Positions 34,327-43,772 of a stretch of 64,000 bases of DNA are shown here, piece by piece. The notes beneath the pieces are model-generated. The model did no database searches. It was not told the DNA's origin and was given only the letters and a program-made list of their open reading frames with translations. Every line of letters starts with the position of its first letter. Positions within the stretch are counted from its first letter, which is position 1. The translations under genes and the position numbers were made by a program. Where the stretch lies: the NCBI GenBank assembly GCA_963796705.1, contig CAWCMK010000002.1:1-64000 (forward strand), read 5' to 3'. This DNA is from VRUE01 sp963796705. Its GTDB lineage: Bacteria > Actinomycetota > Thermoleophilia > Solirubrobacterales > 70-9.

Positions 34327-34466
34327 CACCGCCCCGGATTCGACCCATCGATTTGCAGGGATTTCTTCCGGTCGGATCGGACCGGCGAAGAGCCTCAGCC
34401 CGCCGGGCGCCTGCAACGGGAGGTGATGGGTGAGGAGACGCTGGATCCGGGCGACCGCGGACGGCG

Positions 34467-34955
34467 CTACCCCGAGCTGAGCTGCGGCTCGTCTTCTGGC
34501 GCGTCGTTGAGCTGCGCCAGCAGGTCACGCAGCTCCGCGAATCGCCGGGGACCGAGCTTCTGCCTCCACTCGTCCTCGACCTCGAGGACGACCTCTCGCA
34601 TCGCCGCGCCCGCCGCGCGCCCGCGCGGCGTCAGGTGTATGCGTTTGAACCGCTGATCAGCGCTGTCCTCGACGCGTTCCAGGTATCCGAGCCGTTCCAT
34701 CTGTCCGAGAAGGTAATTGAGGGCCTGCTTGGTCATCCGCGTCCGGCTCGCGAGATCAGAAGGGCGCATGTTCTCCGGGCCTGGGTACTGCAGGACGTTT
34801 AGATGGGCGGCGATCAGGTCGCTGTAGCCACGCTGGTACAGGCCGACGAGCATCCTCTCGTGCACGGTTTCCCAGGGCATGCGCAGCAGCGCCCCGATCA
34901 GTGGTGGGCCGGGAGAGGCCGATTCGCTATCCAGCGGGGTCAAGTCACTTGACAA
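34467..34955 (-). CDS. MarR-family transcriptional regulator
   Basis: The protein has a winged-helix core: LNVLQYPGPENMRPSDLASR, TRMTKQALNYLLGQMERLGY, then LERVEDSADQRFKRIHLTPR with the DxR wing. Flanking helices form the dimer interface. A start at TTG 34955 gives 162 residues; ATG 34880 gives 137 and would leave the palindrome at 34939-34953 outside the gene, which fits better. It is divergent from a cupin gene and most likely represses it and itself through that palindrome. The effector is unknown, perhaps an aromatic compound. Confidence 0.87.
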   Translation of the reverse strand: MSSDLTPLDSESASPGPPLIGALLRMPWETVHERMLVGLYQRGYSDLIAAHLNVLQYPGPENMRPSDLASRTRMTKQALNYLLGQMERLGYLERVEDSADQRFKRIHLTPRGRAAGAAMREVVLEVEDEWRQKLGPRRFAELRDLLAQLNDAPEDEPQLSSG

Positions 34956-34993
34956 TTCTGGGGCAGGGGTATACGGTAGTCAAGCAACTTTAC
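34939..34993. promoter_or_regulatory. Divergent MarR operator and cupin promoter
   Basis: A perfect 15-base palindrome GTCAAGTCACTTGAC lies at 34939-34953 and overlaps the -35 element TTGACA (34949-34954) of a promoter facing the cupin gene; TATACG at 34970-34975 or TACGGT at 34972-34977 could be the -10. A second half-matching copy, GTCAAGCAACTTTAC, lies at 34979-34993. Two copies flanking the promoter core fit repression by the adjacent MarR protein. Confidence 0.65.
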
Positions 34994-35023
34994 CCCACGT
35001 GCACCCCACAAGAGGAGACCGCA

Positions 35024-35485
35024 ATGAATCAAGCCGCCACAGAGACCATCACCGTCGGTGAGTTCGGCGTCCGCTTCCTCGTCGAGGGCTCCGACTCCAA
35101 CGGCAGCGTGAGCGTCTTTGAGTGCTACGTCCCGGCGAACGCCAAAATGCCGGCGCCGCACAGCCACGATGCTTTCGAGGAGACGATCTACGGGATTGAG
35201 GGCGTCACGACCTGGACGATCGACGGCGAGTCGATCGAGATCGGAGTCGGCGAGGCGGTCTGCGTGCCACGCGGCGCGGTCCACGGCTTCGGTAACCACG
35301 GCAGCGCGGATGCCAGGTTCCTCGCGATCGCTAGCCCCGGCGTCTTCGGGCCCGCCTACTTCCAGGAGGTGGGCGAGGTCCTGGCAGCGTCCGCCGGGGG
35401 CCCGCCAGACCTTGTCGCTTTGATGGAGGTGATGCGCCGTCATGGCCTCACCCCGGTCCCTCCTGCTGGGAGTACCCAGGCCTGA
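35024..35485 (+). CDS. Cupin-domain protein
   Basis: The 153-residue protein has a single cupin barrel: motif 1 APHSHDAFEETIYGIEG (metal-binding His and Glu) and motif 2 GEAVCVPRGAVHGFGNHG. These small beta-barrel proteins bind a metal ion and act as dioxygenases, isomerases or quercetinase-like enzymes. The ATG at 35024 follows GAGGAGA. Its gene is divergent from MarR and has a matching operator, so it is probably induced by the compound that releases MarR. Confidence 0.87.
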   Translation: MNQAATETITVGEFGVRFLVEGSDSNGSVSVFECYVPANAKMPAPHSHDAFEETIYGIEGVTTWTIDGESIEIGVGEAVCVPRGAVHGFGNHGSADARFLAIASPGVFGPAYFQEVGEVLAASAGGPPDLVALMEVMRRHGLTPVPPAGSTQA

Positions 35486-35499
35486 GGCCTCGCGGTTGC

Positions 35500-35713
35500 T
35501 GGGACGGGTCGAGAAGGGAGGAGGCGCGCCGAGGGAACGCTTAGCCCAGGCGAGTGCTACGAGGGTGCCGTCGACGCGTCTTCGAGCCCCGGTCGCCTCG
35601 ATCGCGACCACGGTCTTGGGAACATCGGCCGCTTCGATCAACTCACAGAGCCGCTCGATTCCTTCGCGCTGGGCCGGAAGCGAGACCGGCTCACCGATCA
35701 AACGCCAGCGCAA
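35500..35713 (-). pseudogene. Transposase N-terminal remnant, IS110-like
   Basis: A minus-strand segment reads GEPVSLPAQREGIERLCELI, then EAADVPKTVVAIEATGARR. This resembles the N-terminal DEDD part of IS110-family transposases, where the EATG motif follows a strand. The frame runs on into unrelated sequence antisense to the cupin gene, and the C-terminal Ser-containing domain is missing. No insertion-sequence ends are seen. The call rests on about 55 residues. Confidence 0.4.
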
Positions 35714-35883
35714 CGTTGTCCCGACGGTAATCCAAGCGTGGTTGACCAGCCGTGTGCAATCGGGTCCAGCCTTGGGTCAGTTCTGGGATCAGACGGCCCG
35801 GTTGCGTTGTGTGGCGCCTCGTACTTGGTTGAGTGAGGCATCCGAGCGCGGAAAGGTCCAGCTCGAGTGGTTCTGCCGGCCAG

Positions 35884-36426
35884 CTACGATGCCGCCCCAC
35901 CGATCGCTGCCGTCCCCGCGCCCACGCCGGCGCCGACCCGGGCGGTGTCGACAGCCTGTTTGGCGATGTGACAGCAGAAGAGGAGGAGCAGGGAAGGCAG
36001 GATGTGGGGGTCAGCCGCCTCAACCCGCACCGGGGTCGGCTCGGCGAGGGCCTCCAGCGTCGCCAGGGTCTTCCCCGCCTCAGAGACCGTGAAGGTCCGG
36101 CCCAGCTGATGGTTGGCGCGCCAGTCCAGGGCCCGCTGCGGCAGGCGCAGCTCGCCGCCATAGATGCCGCGCAGGTGCAGGAACCCTCGCGGGATGTAGC
36201 TCGCCGCCAGGCTCCCGCCCGCAGGGTTGACCGCGGTGATTGACTGGCCGAAGCCGAAGAGCTTGCGCCGCAGCCTCCAGCTCTCCCCACCTGCCTCGAT
36301 CAGCGCCCCGAAGCGCCGTTGGGTCTGGAGCGAGCCGAGGTCGCCCAGCAGGTAATGCCCGGGCCGATCGCAGGTGAGCCCCAGGGACGCCATCTGTGAT
36401 CGCGACGGTAGCAGGGCGCTCGACAT
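35884..36426 (-). CDS. Conserved hypothetical protein, possible LURP-one/tubby-like fold
   Basis: The 180-residue protein lacks a signal peptide. A run of short beta strands (HYLLGDLGSLQTQRRFGALI, SWRLRRKLFGFGQSITAVNP, LAASYIPRGFLHLRGIYGGE, WRANHQLGRTFTVSEAGKTL) reads like the repeating strands of a LURP-one or scramblase-type barrel. A hydrophobic helix near the C-terminus (ILPSLLLLFCCHIA) may fill the barrel or touch the membrane. An ATG at 36390 is an alternative start. The role is unknown. Confidence 0.65.
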   Translation of the reverse strand: MSSALLPSRSQMASLGLTCDRPGHYLLGDLGSLQTQRRFGALIEAGGESWRLRRKLFGFGQSITAVNPAGGSLAASYIPRGFLHLRGIYGGELRLPQRALDWRANHQLGRTFTVSEAGKTLATLEALAEPTPVRVEAADPHILPSLLLLFCCHIAKQAVDTARVGAGVGAGTAAIGGAAS

Positions 36427-36815
36427 CCGAGCGGCCGTCTGGAATAGCCCCGCCCCTCGTCCTTGTCCCGGATGGTGGGAATTCGACCCCTAGGCAAATA
36501 CATATCTCGCGATCGTGAGGCCGATAGCCCAAGCGATTGGCCAAATTTCGTCGCTGTCGAAGATGGGCCGATGTGGCTAGACAGCCGTAGGCGCCCAGTT
36601 GACGCCAAGACAACCCAAGATGGTGGCGCCACATCGCGGCGCCCTATGCCCAGGTCCGCCCGTCGTCAATTGTTGGCGGAAGTTCCATACCCGGTACCCC
36701 TATCCCCATGCACTTCGCCTGCTCGACGAGCGGCGATCCCAGCTGGAGCTAACCGCCCGCGAGCGCCTGCGACGGCACAGAGTGCTGCATCACGTGAAAG
36801 GGGGAGCGGGTGTGT
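36427..36815. other. Intergenic stretch with 50-bp repeat, copy 2
   Basis: No gene is supported. The segment 36741-36790 is the second copy of the 50-bp repeat described at 27661 and reads QLELTARERLRRHRVLH in one frame. The remainder shows nothing I recognise. Confidence 0.5.
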
Positions 36816-37541
36816 TCATCCAAGCGTCGCCGAGCCCGTTTCGCCTCCGTCGATCCAGGTCAGGGTCGAGCCGTGCAGTTCAAGTGATTCGACATCGAGG
36901 TTGTTGCCCGCCGCAAGCAATCCTCCCGGACAGGCGAGAAGCTCCTTCTCGTAGGCTTCGATCAGTTTGAACGTCAGTACCGGCGGAACCGGCGGCGCGA
37001 CTCGCGACGGGACTTGTCTGGCCGATTCCGACGGGCTAAACGAGACCTCTTCTTTCACCGAGCCGAACCCAATCCACGCCAGCCCGCCGCTGCGGCTGAG
37101 GACGAACCCGCCCACGTAGGCTTCATCGGGGCCTTCTGCGGCTCCTACCTCGCAGCCGTTCACAGCGCCCGTTCTGAGGTTCTCCGCCCGCAGCACCAGC
37201 TCAGGAATCCCATGTCCGGTGTCCTCGTACAGTCCGGCCACCCAGGGGACTCGAAGCTGAACACGTTCGAGCAGCCGGTTGTCTTGGGACCCGTAGAAGC
37301 CGAGTGGGCTGGGCCTTCGGATAGGGGACGACGAACGGAGGCAGCCGAGAACCCGTTCGGTCTTCGGCGGCTTCGACCCGGCCAGCGAATAGATCCGGGC
37401 TTTGCTGCCACCCACCAGCGTCTGTCCCCTTGCTGGGCCGCAGACCGTTGCCGGACGGTGGCCGACCGCTGCGGCTGAACCGACAATGGCGCTCGCCACT
37501 AAAAGCACCGCCGCGATGAGGAAGAGCGCATGCCTTCCCAT
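36816..37541 (-). CDS. Secreted protein of unknown function
   Basis: The 241-residue protein has a signal peptide (HALFLIAAVLLVASAIVGSA) followed by a domain with CGPARGQTLVGGSKARIYSL, then RVLGCLRS. A strand-rich middle (YVGGFVLSRSGGLAWIGFG) and a C-terminal segment (LHGSTLTWIDGGETGSATL) follow. Two cysteines near the start and two later could form disulfides outside the cell. The repeated pattern of Gly-rich turns suggests a beta-propeller or sandwich fragment. The stop lies next to the 50-bp repeat. No function can be assigned. Confidence 0.7.
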   Translation of the reverse strand: MGRHALFLIAAVLLVASAIVGSAAAVGHRPATVCGPARGQTLVGGSKARIYSLAGSKPPKTERVLGCLRSSSPIRRPSPLGFYGSQDNRLLERVQLRVPWVAGLYEDTGHGIPELVLRAENLRTGAVNGCEVGAAEGPDEAYVGGFVLSRSGGLAWIGFGSVKEEVSFSPSESARQVPSRVAPPVPPVLTFKLIEAYEKELLACPGGLLAAGNNLDVESLELHGSTLTWIDGGETGSATLG

Positions 37542-37668
37542 GTCGTCAGCTTAAGGCGGCGTTGCGGACCCCCCAACTGAACACCCGCGAAAGCGCCTCG
37601 CCGGCTCCCGCTTCGCTCGAGTTGCGGGCACGACAACCGCTAGCGGCAGACGCTCGCATGAGGCGAAG

Positions 37669-37845
37669 GGCAGTAGCGACGCCACACGTTGAGGGCGCTT
37701 CCCCGTTCGGGTGGATGGAACAGACGGCGTCAGTCAATCGGCGAGGTGGCCTCGCTCGACCATCCGCCGGTGGTAGCGACGGACGAATCGGGCCCCCTAT
37801 CGGTTGTCGCGACCACCGACAGAAATCGATGCAAACGGACGCCTT
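37669..37845. repeat. Dispersed repeat with hairpin arms, copy 2 (most complete)
   Basis: Bases 37669-37800 align with 28331-28468. The copy continues through CTATCGGTTGTCGCGACCACC, giving the right arm of the hairpin (GGTGGTAGCGAC with GTCGCGACCACC) and then CAGAAATCGATGCAAACGG, which matches 27587-27630. The remaining intergenic DNA from 37542 to 38294 shows no gene I can support. Confidence 0.7.
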
Positions 37846-38294
37846 TCAGACCGCCTGTGCGGCTGTGCGTGCATACCTGCACCCCCCGGTTACGGGGGCG
37901 ACCGCTTCTCGTGCAGAGCGAGCATCTGCCGCTGGGGGTTGACGCGCTCAAAACCACGCGAAAGCGAAACGCCCCGCCTTGTGGCGGGCGCTCGCGGGAC
38001 CAGGGGAAGGGGCTCTCGGAGAGAAAACGCTCCCTATGCGTTGGAATCAGTGGGGAGGTGGGCCGGGCCCTGCTCTGCCGCCGCTGCGGGCATCGCGGGG
38101 CCGATGCCCTGATAGGCCGCACGGGCCCCTGGCCAGGAAATCATTTGTCCTTGCCTCGGTGCGACTCATTCCCATCCCTGCTTCGCTCACTCGCGTAGGT
38201 TTGGACGGTCGGTTGGGGTATTCCGTAATTTGCCGGTTGATCGCTAGGGGCGAATACGGTTGGAAGCGATCTGACGGCGCGGAACGATGCCGGT

Positions 38295-39908
38295 ATGCGT
38301 TCGAGAACGTGTCTTTGCTGTGGTGCCGCAGCCCTTCTCGTCCTCGTCGCACCGGCCGCCGCGGCCGCGAGGCCAGCTCCGATCAGCGGCAATCTGAGCA
38401 AGCCCGGCTACACCCTGATCGCGCTCGCCGACAGCGGCAAGGCGAGCTCGGTGCTGGTCAGGAAGCACAGCTTCAAGCTCCGCCCCCCGACCAAGAAGGT
38501 GACCCTGCAGCTGCGCGCACCCGACGGCCTCTACGCCGGCCCGGTCGTAGTCGGAGAGAAGAACCACGGGAAGCTGGCGATCGTCGGCGTCTTGGCAGGA
38601 GCGAAGCTCGGCAAGGTCGTGATCAAGGGCGGCAAGGGTTACGCAAGGCTGAAGAAGAAGCCCGCGACGAAGTTCGTCAATGCGAAGCGCACCGCCACGG
38701 CCAAGAAGGGGGTTCCGATCGGCGCCGGGAAGTTCGGGTTGGTTCGGGTGAAGAAGCTCAAGGGCCCGAGTTCCGATCCAGACCTGGACGGCGTTCCGAA
38801 CACCTTCGACATTGACGACAACGGCAACCTGATCCTCGACAAAGTCGATCGCTCGACCGGCAGCCGGGCACGGACGGCGCAGGCCGAAAGCCCCTTCTAC
38901 ATCGGCACCAGCCTGTTCGGCGGCTGGTACGGCAACGCCGTGAACGCCAACGTGCGCGCGGTGACCGACGCGGACATCGACCAGTCCCTGGTGACGAACC
39001 AGTGGATCGCCATCGGCATCCTGCCAGGCAGCCCTGAGCTCGACTGCGGCGGGGCGCCGGACCCCAACAACCCTCAGGGCTGGATCGGCGGCCTGAGCTA
39101 CTGCACAAGAGGAGGCACCGGCGAGGAGGCTATGACTACGGCGGGCGTCGCGGGCTATCTCTTCGAACCCTTCCCGGCCTGCTGTGACCCCGACGACAAC
39201 GGCTACGGGACACTCCCCAACACCTCCCACTTCCCGCCGCCAGGCTCCTTCAGCCTCAAGCCCAACGCGACGTCCAGCCAGATCGGCACCGGCGACGTGC
39301 TGATCCAGCGGGTCACGAGCAACAGCGTGACAACCGACACGCCGACGATGCTGCCCTACGTCTTCGCGACGGCCCCGGCGCTCGTGTCCTACGACGACGG
39401 GCAGGGGAACGCCGCGACGATCAACTACCCGGTGGACCAGTGGACCGCCCCCGGAAGACACGGCGACGGCTTCCCGGTCGCGGCTGGCCCCAACGGTGAT
39501 GTGGCGCTGAAACTGACGTTCTGGCCTCCTCAGCGCAAGTCCATCCCGCCAGAGCCGGGCGCCTGGACGGACATCGGCAAACTCACCTATGGAGCGAATA
39601 TCATCAGCGTCGGTGCGACGCATGATCTGGGATCGAGTACTCAGTGCCCGGCGAGCGCCTACTCCGTCAACGATCCGAACCTGTCTCTACCCACGGCCCC
39701 GGGGGTAGGGGTCACGGATCTGGCAACCGACCAGCCGGCGAACCCCGCCCACACCATCACCTACACACTGAACGCCACCAACTGCCTCGCCGCCCTCGGG
39801 TTCGCATGGAACCCGGGCGAGGAAGCCGAGATCCATTTCTGGGCGACCGACGGATTCACCTCGAGTGCCAGCTCGACAGAAATGTGGGCCGTATTCACAC
39901 GTCGCTAG
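38295..39908 (+). CDS. Large secreted protein with calcium-binding thrombospondin-3-like motif
   Basis: The 537-residue product has a signal peptide (CCGAAALLVLVAPAAAAARP), a basic N-terminal beta domain (residues about 27-150), one thrombospondin type-3-like repeat (DPDLDGVPNTFDIDDNGNLI) with alternating Asp and Asn typical of calcium binding, then a long C-terminal beta domain ending with DGFTSSASSTEMWAVF. It is exported and probably calcium-stabilised. I recognise no catalytic motif. It stands alone, downstream of a repeat-rich intergenic region. Confidence 0.78.
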   Translation: MRSRTCLCCGAAALLVLVAPAAAAARPAPISGNLSKPGYTLIALADSGKASSVLVRKHSFKLRPPTKKVTLQLRAPDGLYAGPVVVGEKNHGKLAIVGVLAGAKLGKVVIKGGKGYARLKKKPATKFVNAKRTATAKKGVPIGAGKFGLVRVKKLKGPSSDPDLDGVPNTFDIDDNGNLILDKVDRSTGSRARTAQAESPFYIGTSLFGGWYGNAVNANVRAVTDADIDQSLVTNQWIAIGILPGSPELDCGGAPDPNNPQGWIGGLSYCTRGGTGEEAMTTAGVAGYLFEPFPACCDPDDNGYGTLPNTSHFPPPGSFSLKPNATSSQIGTGDVLIQRVTSNSVTTDTPTMLPYVFATAPALVSYDDGQGNAATINYPVDQWTAPGRHGDGFPVAAGPNGDVALKLTFWPPQRKSIPPEPGAWTDIGKLTYGANIISVGATHDLGSSTQCPASAYSVNDPNLSLPTAPGVGVTDLATDQPANPAHTITYTLNATNCLAALGFAWNPGEEAEIHFWATDGFTSSASSTEMWAVFTRR

Positions 39909-39920
39909 TGACCTGAGTCG

Positions 39921-40182
39921 TTAATCCGCCGACAATAGGCGGCAATCCCCCCCGAGGATCTCGTCGGCGCTCTTGTGCCAGGCGTAGGACTTGGGGTCCT
40001 CGTTCCAGTGGGCGATCCAGGTTTTTATCGAGGCGACGAGGTCGCGGACCGAGCGGTGGGAGCCGCGCTTGATCCACTTCTCGCTGAGCTCGGCGAACCA
40101 GCGCTCGACCAGGTTCAGCCAGGAGCTGTGGGTGGGCGTGAAGTGCAGGGTGAAGCGGGGGTGGCGCTTCAGCCAACGACTG
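39921..40182 (-). pseudogene. IS630-family transposase, C-terminal remnant
   Basis: The minus strand reads HPRFTLHFTPTHSSWLNLVE, then RWFAELSEKWIKRGSHRSVR, LVASIKTWIAHWNEDPKSYA and a stop at 39921-39923. The H-x-S-W-L-N-x-x-E segment with its final acidic residue is the end of the DDE domain of IS630/Tc1-type transposases. The N-terminal two thirds are absent: the sequence upstream (above 40182) is unrelated, and no start codon is near. It lies just downstream of the phosphotriesterase-like gene on the same strand. Confidence 0.78.
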
Positions 40183-40224
40183 GGTCGGGGTGGAACCAGG
40201 TTCCCCCGATCGGGACCGGCGAGG

Positions 40225-41193
40225 TCAGGTGCTGAGCCAGCGCTTCGGGTTCTCGACCATCATTGTCTCGATCTGCGCATCGGTCGCTCCCATCTCTCTC
40301 AGCGCCGGGATGATCTCCTCGAAGAGCAGGGTCATGCTCCAGCCCCGCGATGCCCCGCTGGCCTCCAGCTGCTCGATCACCTGCGGCGGGTACCAGTCGA
40401 GCCCGGCGGCGATCGGAATGTTGAAGTCCTGCGAGAGGAACATCCGCTCCGCGTAGCCTCGCTCGAGCAGCTCGACGACAGTGGCGTTGCGTTGCTCGGT
40501 GGGCAGGAATATGTCCAGCCCGTAGCGGTCCATCCCGATGTAGACGCCCTGCTCCAGGAGCCTCTCAATGTAGTCGAGGTCGGCGGTGTCGCCGGTATGG
40601 GCGATCTGGATCTTCTCCGGCGCGACGCCCTCCTCGAGCAGGATCTCGACTTGTCGCGAGCCGGTGTTCGAAGCGGGCCGGGAGTGCGCCATGATCGGCA
40701 CCCCGGTCCGCAGACTGGCCCGGGCGGCGGCGCGGTGGACCTTCTCGACCCGCTCGTTGACTCCGGCCGCGTCGGCGGCGCACTTGACGAAGGCCGCCCT
40801 GGCCTCGGTCTCCTGGATTCCCTGCTCGATGTCGTGCACGAAGAGACCGGCGATGAAGTCCTCGTCGCGGTTGAGCAGGAACTGGGGCAAGTGGTCGTAG
40901 GTGTAGATGCCGGTGCAGGCGACGATCTGAAGACCCGTCTCGGCCGCAAGCTGAATTGAGGCCCGGATGTCGCGACCCAGCAGCATCGCGGTCGGCTCGA
41001 CCACGGTCTTCACCCCGTGCCGCTTCACCGCCTCCGCCGAGTCGACCGCCAGCCTGTGCTCGGTCTCGCGGTCGCGCACCTGGGGCCACTGCGCCGTCAC
41101 TGCCTCATCGGAGGAGAAGAAGTGCTCGTGGATCAGCGTCAGCCCGAGCTGCTCGGCCTCGATCGGTCCCTGTACGCCCTGTACGGTGGCCAT
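40225..41193 (-). CDS. Phosphotriesterase-family metal hydrolase (possible lactonase)
   Basis: From ATG 41193 the protein is 322 residues, as expected for the family. The first metal ligands are His22 and His24 in LIHEHFF. A bridging Lys lies in FVKCAADAAG, later His residues in MAHSRPAS and IAHTGDTADL, and the final Asp in FLSQDFNIP. These define a binuclear TIM-barrel amidohydrolase of the phosphotriesterase group, many of which are lactonases. The segment YGLDIFLPTEQRNATVVELL fits the family as well. The longer open frame upstream reads through an intergenic repeat and is not coding. Confidence 0.88.
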   Translation of the reverse strand: MATVQGVQGPIEAEQLGLTLIHEHFFSSDEAVTAQWPQVRDRETEHRLAVDSAEAVKRHGVKTVVEPTAMLLGRDIRASIQLAAETGLQIVACTGIYTYDHLPQFLLNRDEDFIAGLFVHDIEQGIQETEARAAFVKCAADAAGVNERVEKVHRAAARASLRTGVPIMAHSRPASNTGSRQVEILLEEGVAPEKIQIAHTGDTADLDYIERLLEQGVYIGMDRYGLDIFLPTEQRNATVVELLERGYAERMFLSQDFNIPIAAGLDWYPPQVIEQLEASGASRGWSMTLLFEEIIPALREMGATDAQIETMMVENPKRWLST

Positions 41194-41283
41194 TGGAGCC
41201 GATCGTATTCGACCGCCCAGCGACGAGTGCCTCCGTCCGCCTGGGTGCGAACCACTGAGCCCGCTCAGGCCGCAAGACGACTT

Positions 41284-41350
41284 CGCTCGACTATCCGCGG
41301 GAGGTAGCGAAAGACGGAGCGGGCCCGGTCCGTCTTTCGCTACCACCGGC
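41284..41350. repeat. Hairpin repeat copy with perfect 16-bp stem
   Basis: GGTAGCGAAAGACGGA at 41303-41318 is followed after ten bases by its exact reverse complement at 41329-41344. The flanks CTCGACTATCCGCGG and CTACCACCGGCAAT mark it as a member of the dispersed family. It sits between the phosphotriesterase-like gene and the Gly-rich protein gene. Confidence 0.8.
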
Positions 41351-41455
41351 AATCCGGGCGCTCCCTGCTGCGGCCTGGCGCGGCAGGCGATCAACTGCCG
41401 TTGATTGGTCGCCGCGACTGAGAGCCGTCGGAGTCGCGACAGGCTCGAGCGGCCT

Positions 41456-43417
41456 TTAGAGGTAGTTGGCTGCCGCGCCACCGGCGCCGGCGGGGGCACC
41501 GAATCCGGATCCGGAGCCACCCGCGCCCCCAGCGCCACCGCTGCCATGGGTGACGGTCGTACCCGGTGCATCGGCCGCGGGGAGGCCGAAGATCGCGACG
41601 CTCGGCCCGCCGGCGCCACCACCGCCGTCGCCGGCGCGTCCACCTAGACCACCGTCGCCGCCGGTGCCGCCGTCGCCGCCGGTGTCGCCCATGTCGCTGG
41701 GCGCTTCGCCGAAGGCGCCGCCGCCACCCGCCGCGCCGAAGGTGCCGCCACCTCCAGCGCCCCCCGCACCGCCGTTGGAGGCCGTGACGTTTGAGTCCTG
41801 AACCAGGGCGCCGGCCGAGCTCACGAGGAAGATCCCGAAGGACCCCCCACCGCCGTGGCCGCCGCCGCCGCCGTGGCCGCCACCGCCACCGCCACCGCCA
41901 CCGCCACCGACGCCACCACGGTGATTAGTGCAGAAATTGCAGCTGGTGGAACTGCCGCCACCGCCGCCACCGCCACCGTGGCCTGCAAATCCGTCCTGTC
42001 CGCTCGTACCCGCTTCGCTGAGCCAGATCGCGGAAGCCGGACCGTCGGCGTTCCCCGAGCCGCCGCCGGATCCGTTCGCTCCAAAGTGCCCGGCGTCGCC
42101 GGCATAGCCATCTTCGCCCCGTTCGCTGGCGCCGCCGGCGCCCCCGGCGCCCCCGGGACCACCCATGTCGCCCCAGACGTCGGGGGTCGTTGCCAGCCCC
42201 GGTGCGCCTTCCGTGCCGCTATCCCCGCTATATCCGCCATACCCGCCTGCCCCTCCGGTGTGCCCGGCGGGGCTCGTACCCCCCGTTCCAGTGCCCGTTC
42301 CGCCGCCGCCGGGTGTGGCGGCGATTCCGTTGGCGCCCGCGGCGCCGGCGACGCCCGGGGCGGCCAGCACGGTCAGGTGGTCGAGCACGAGCCCGGTGCT
42401 GCCGGACCCGCGCAGGCCGTAGGAGTTCGCGCCCGGGCTGGTCGGGGCGCTTGGGGCGAGATTCAGGAGCTGAAGCGTGGTCGGCGTGGTGACGGAAAAT
42501 GCGGTTGCGGCCTCGGTATCTCCGGAGAATGTGGTGCCGGTGATCTTGGTCACATTTTCGGGCGAGCGCTGCCATGAAGCGTCGTAGCCGCCGTAGACGC
42601 TGACGCCGTTGGCGACGTTGAGTACCTCCGGGTAGACGCCTTTGGTCACATAGACATCCTTGCCCTGCGCGGCTGCGGTGCTGACGCCGGCGGCGAGCGT
42701 TCGCTTCGGCAAAGCCATGGTGCCCGGGTTCGAGTCATCGCCAATCCCCGAGACGAAGATGCCGTCTGAGGCGTTGCCGTCAAAGCAGTTCGGGTCGGGC
42801 GAGGTGAGGGCCGGGTTATCTATCGGCATGCAAGTCATGGTGCTGGTGGTGATTGGCGTGGGCGTCGCGCCGCCACCAGCTGCCACAGTGACTCGCCCGG
42901 CGGCTACACGGCAGTTGTTGCGCTCATTGCGTTCCTTCACCTGGTGGTGAGCATCGGCGCAACCGATCAGGAAATAGGAACCCGCGGAGATCGCGCTCGG
43001 AATGACGAGGTTCGCGGTGCGCTTGGCTTCCTTGCGCGCGTTGAGCGCGCGAATCCGAACTGCGCCGGTTATGTGGATGGCCCCATGGCCCAGTTTCGCC
43101 GCCGGGGACAGGTAAAAGCCGGTGATGGATGCGCGAGCACTTTTGTTGCCGATGTTCTTCTCGGTGATGCTCTCCCCGAACATTGATCCGGGTGCCAACT
43201 GCGCGCTGGGGGCTGACACCGAGCGGAGCACCAGGTCAGGCCCACGGTTCGCCGCCGCCAGCGTGGTGGCGACGACGATAACGAGCGCAACCGCCACAGC
43301 TGCCGCCAGCGAAGGTGCTCTGCGGCCGAGCAGCGCAATAAGCGAGTGCGGCCTCCTCCTTCGGTGGTCCACGATCGTAGTCGCGAATACCGCGATCTTG
43401 CGGGTTAGCCCGTGCAT
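41456..43417 (-). CDS. Large Gly-rich exported protein (CARDB-like, beta-helix-like and PGRS-like parts)
   Basis: A long basic N-terminus precedes a membrane/signal segment (LAAAVAVALVIVVATTLAAA). Next is a CARDB-like domain (PDLVLRSVSAPSAQLAPGSM), ending in a Cys/Asn-rich stretch (VKERNERNNCRV). A region resembling right-handed beta-helix or DUF1565 proteins follows (VYVTKGVYPEVLNVANGVSV then YGGYDASWQ). The C-terminal 300 residues are mostly GGAGG-type repeats, like the PGRS part of mycobacterial PE_PGRS proteins but without a PE domain. I take ATG 43417; GTG at 43432 is possible. It is probably cell-surface. Confidence 0.8.
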   Translation of the reverse strand: MHGLTRKIAVFATTIVDHRRRRPHSLIALLGRRAPSLAAAVAVALVIVVATTLAAANRGPDLVLRSVSAPSAQLAPGSMFGESITEKNIGNKSARASITGFYLSPAAKLGHGAIHITGAVRIRALNARKEAKRTANLVIPSAISAGSYFLIGCADAHHQVKERNERNNCRVAAGRVTVAAGGGATPTPITTSTMTCMPIDNPALTSPDPNCFDGNASDGIFVSGIGDDSNPGTMALPKRTLAAGVSTAAAQGKDVYVTKGVYPEVLNVANGVSVYGGYDASWQRSPENVTKITGTTFSGDTEAATAFSVTTPTTLQLLNLAPSAPTSPGANSYGLRGSGSTGLVLDHLTVLAAPGVAGAAGANGIAATPGGGGTGTGTGGTSPAGHTGGAGGYGGYSGDSGTEGAPGLATTPDVWGDMGGPGGAGGAGGASERGEDGYAGDAGHFGANGSGGGSGNADGPASAIWLSEAGTSGQDGFAGHGGGGGGGGSSTSCNFCTNHRGGVGGGGGGGGGGGHGGGGGHGGGGSFGIFLVSSAGALVQDSNVTASNGGAGGAGGGGTFGAAGGGGAFGEAPSDMGDTGGDGGTGGDGGLGGRAGDGGGGAGGPSVAIFGLPAADAPGTTVTHGSGGAGGAGGSGSGFGAPAGAGGAAANYL

Positions 43418-43772
43418 AAAGAACCTCAGCACGGACCACTGTATCCCCCACAGCGGTGCATTTGTGACCGCACGGATAGCGAGGTACGTGGCATTGGGCG
43501 CACCACGGAGCGGTGTCCTAGCTGTGGCCGCTCCTTTCCCACGATGATCAGCCCACGGCAGGTGCCAGTCGCGATGAGCGAATCAGCGATGGATAGGGAG
43601 AGAAGGCCCTCTCCGAGCGGATTGACCTTGCCCGGCGGACCTCGGGCTGCACCGAGGTCGAGCGCCTGTTGAGCTGGCCCGAGCCGCCTGCGGAAATCAG
43701 AGTCAACTGGACGTCCTGGGACGACCGTGACCACCAGCCGCGATCGCCTCAGGCAGTCTGCGCCTCGATCCG

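Noticed and set aside
41194..41643. N-terminal extension of the phosphotriesterase-like protein
   Set aside because: The extra frame reads through a dispersed hairpin repeat and overlaps the end of the Gly-rich gene; the family start fits ATG 41193.
40960..41650. Plus-strand frames opposite the phosphotriesterase and Gly-rich genes
   Set aside because: They are antisense shadows of GC-rich genes with Arg/Ala/Pro-rich products and no domains.
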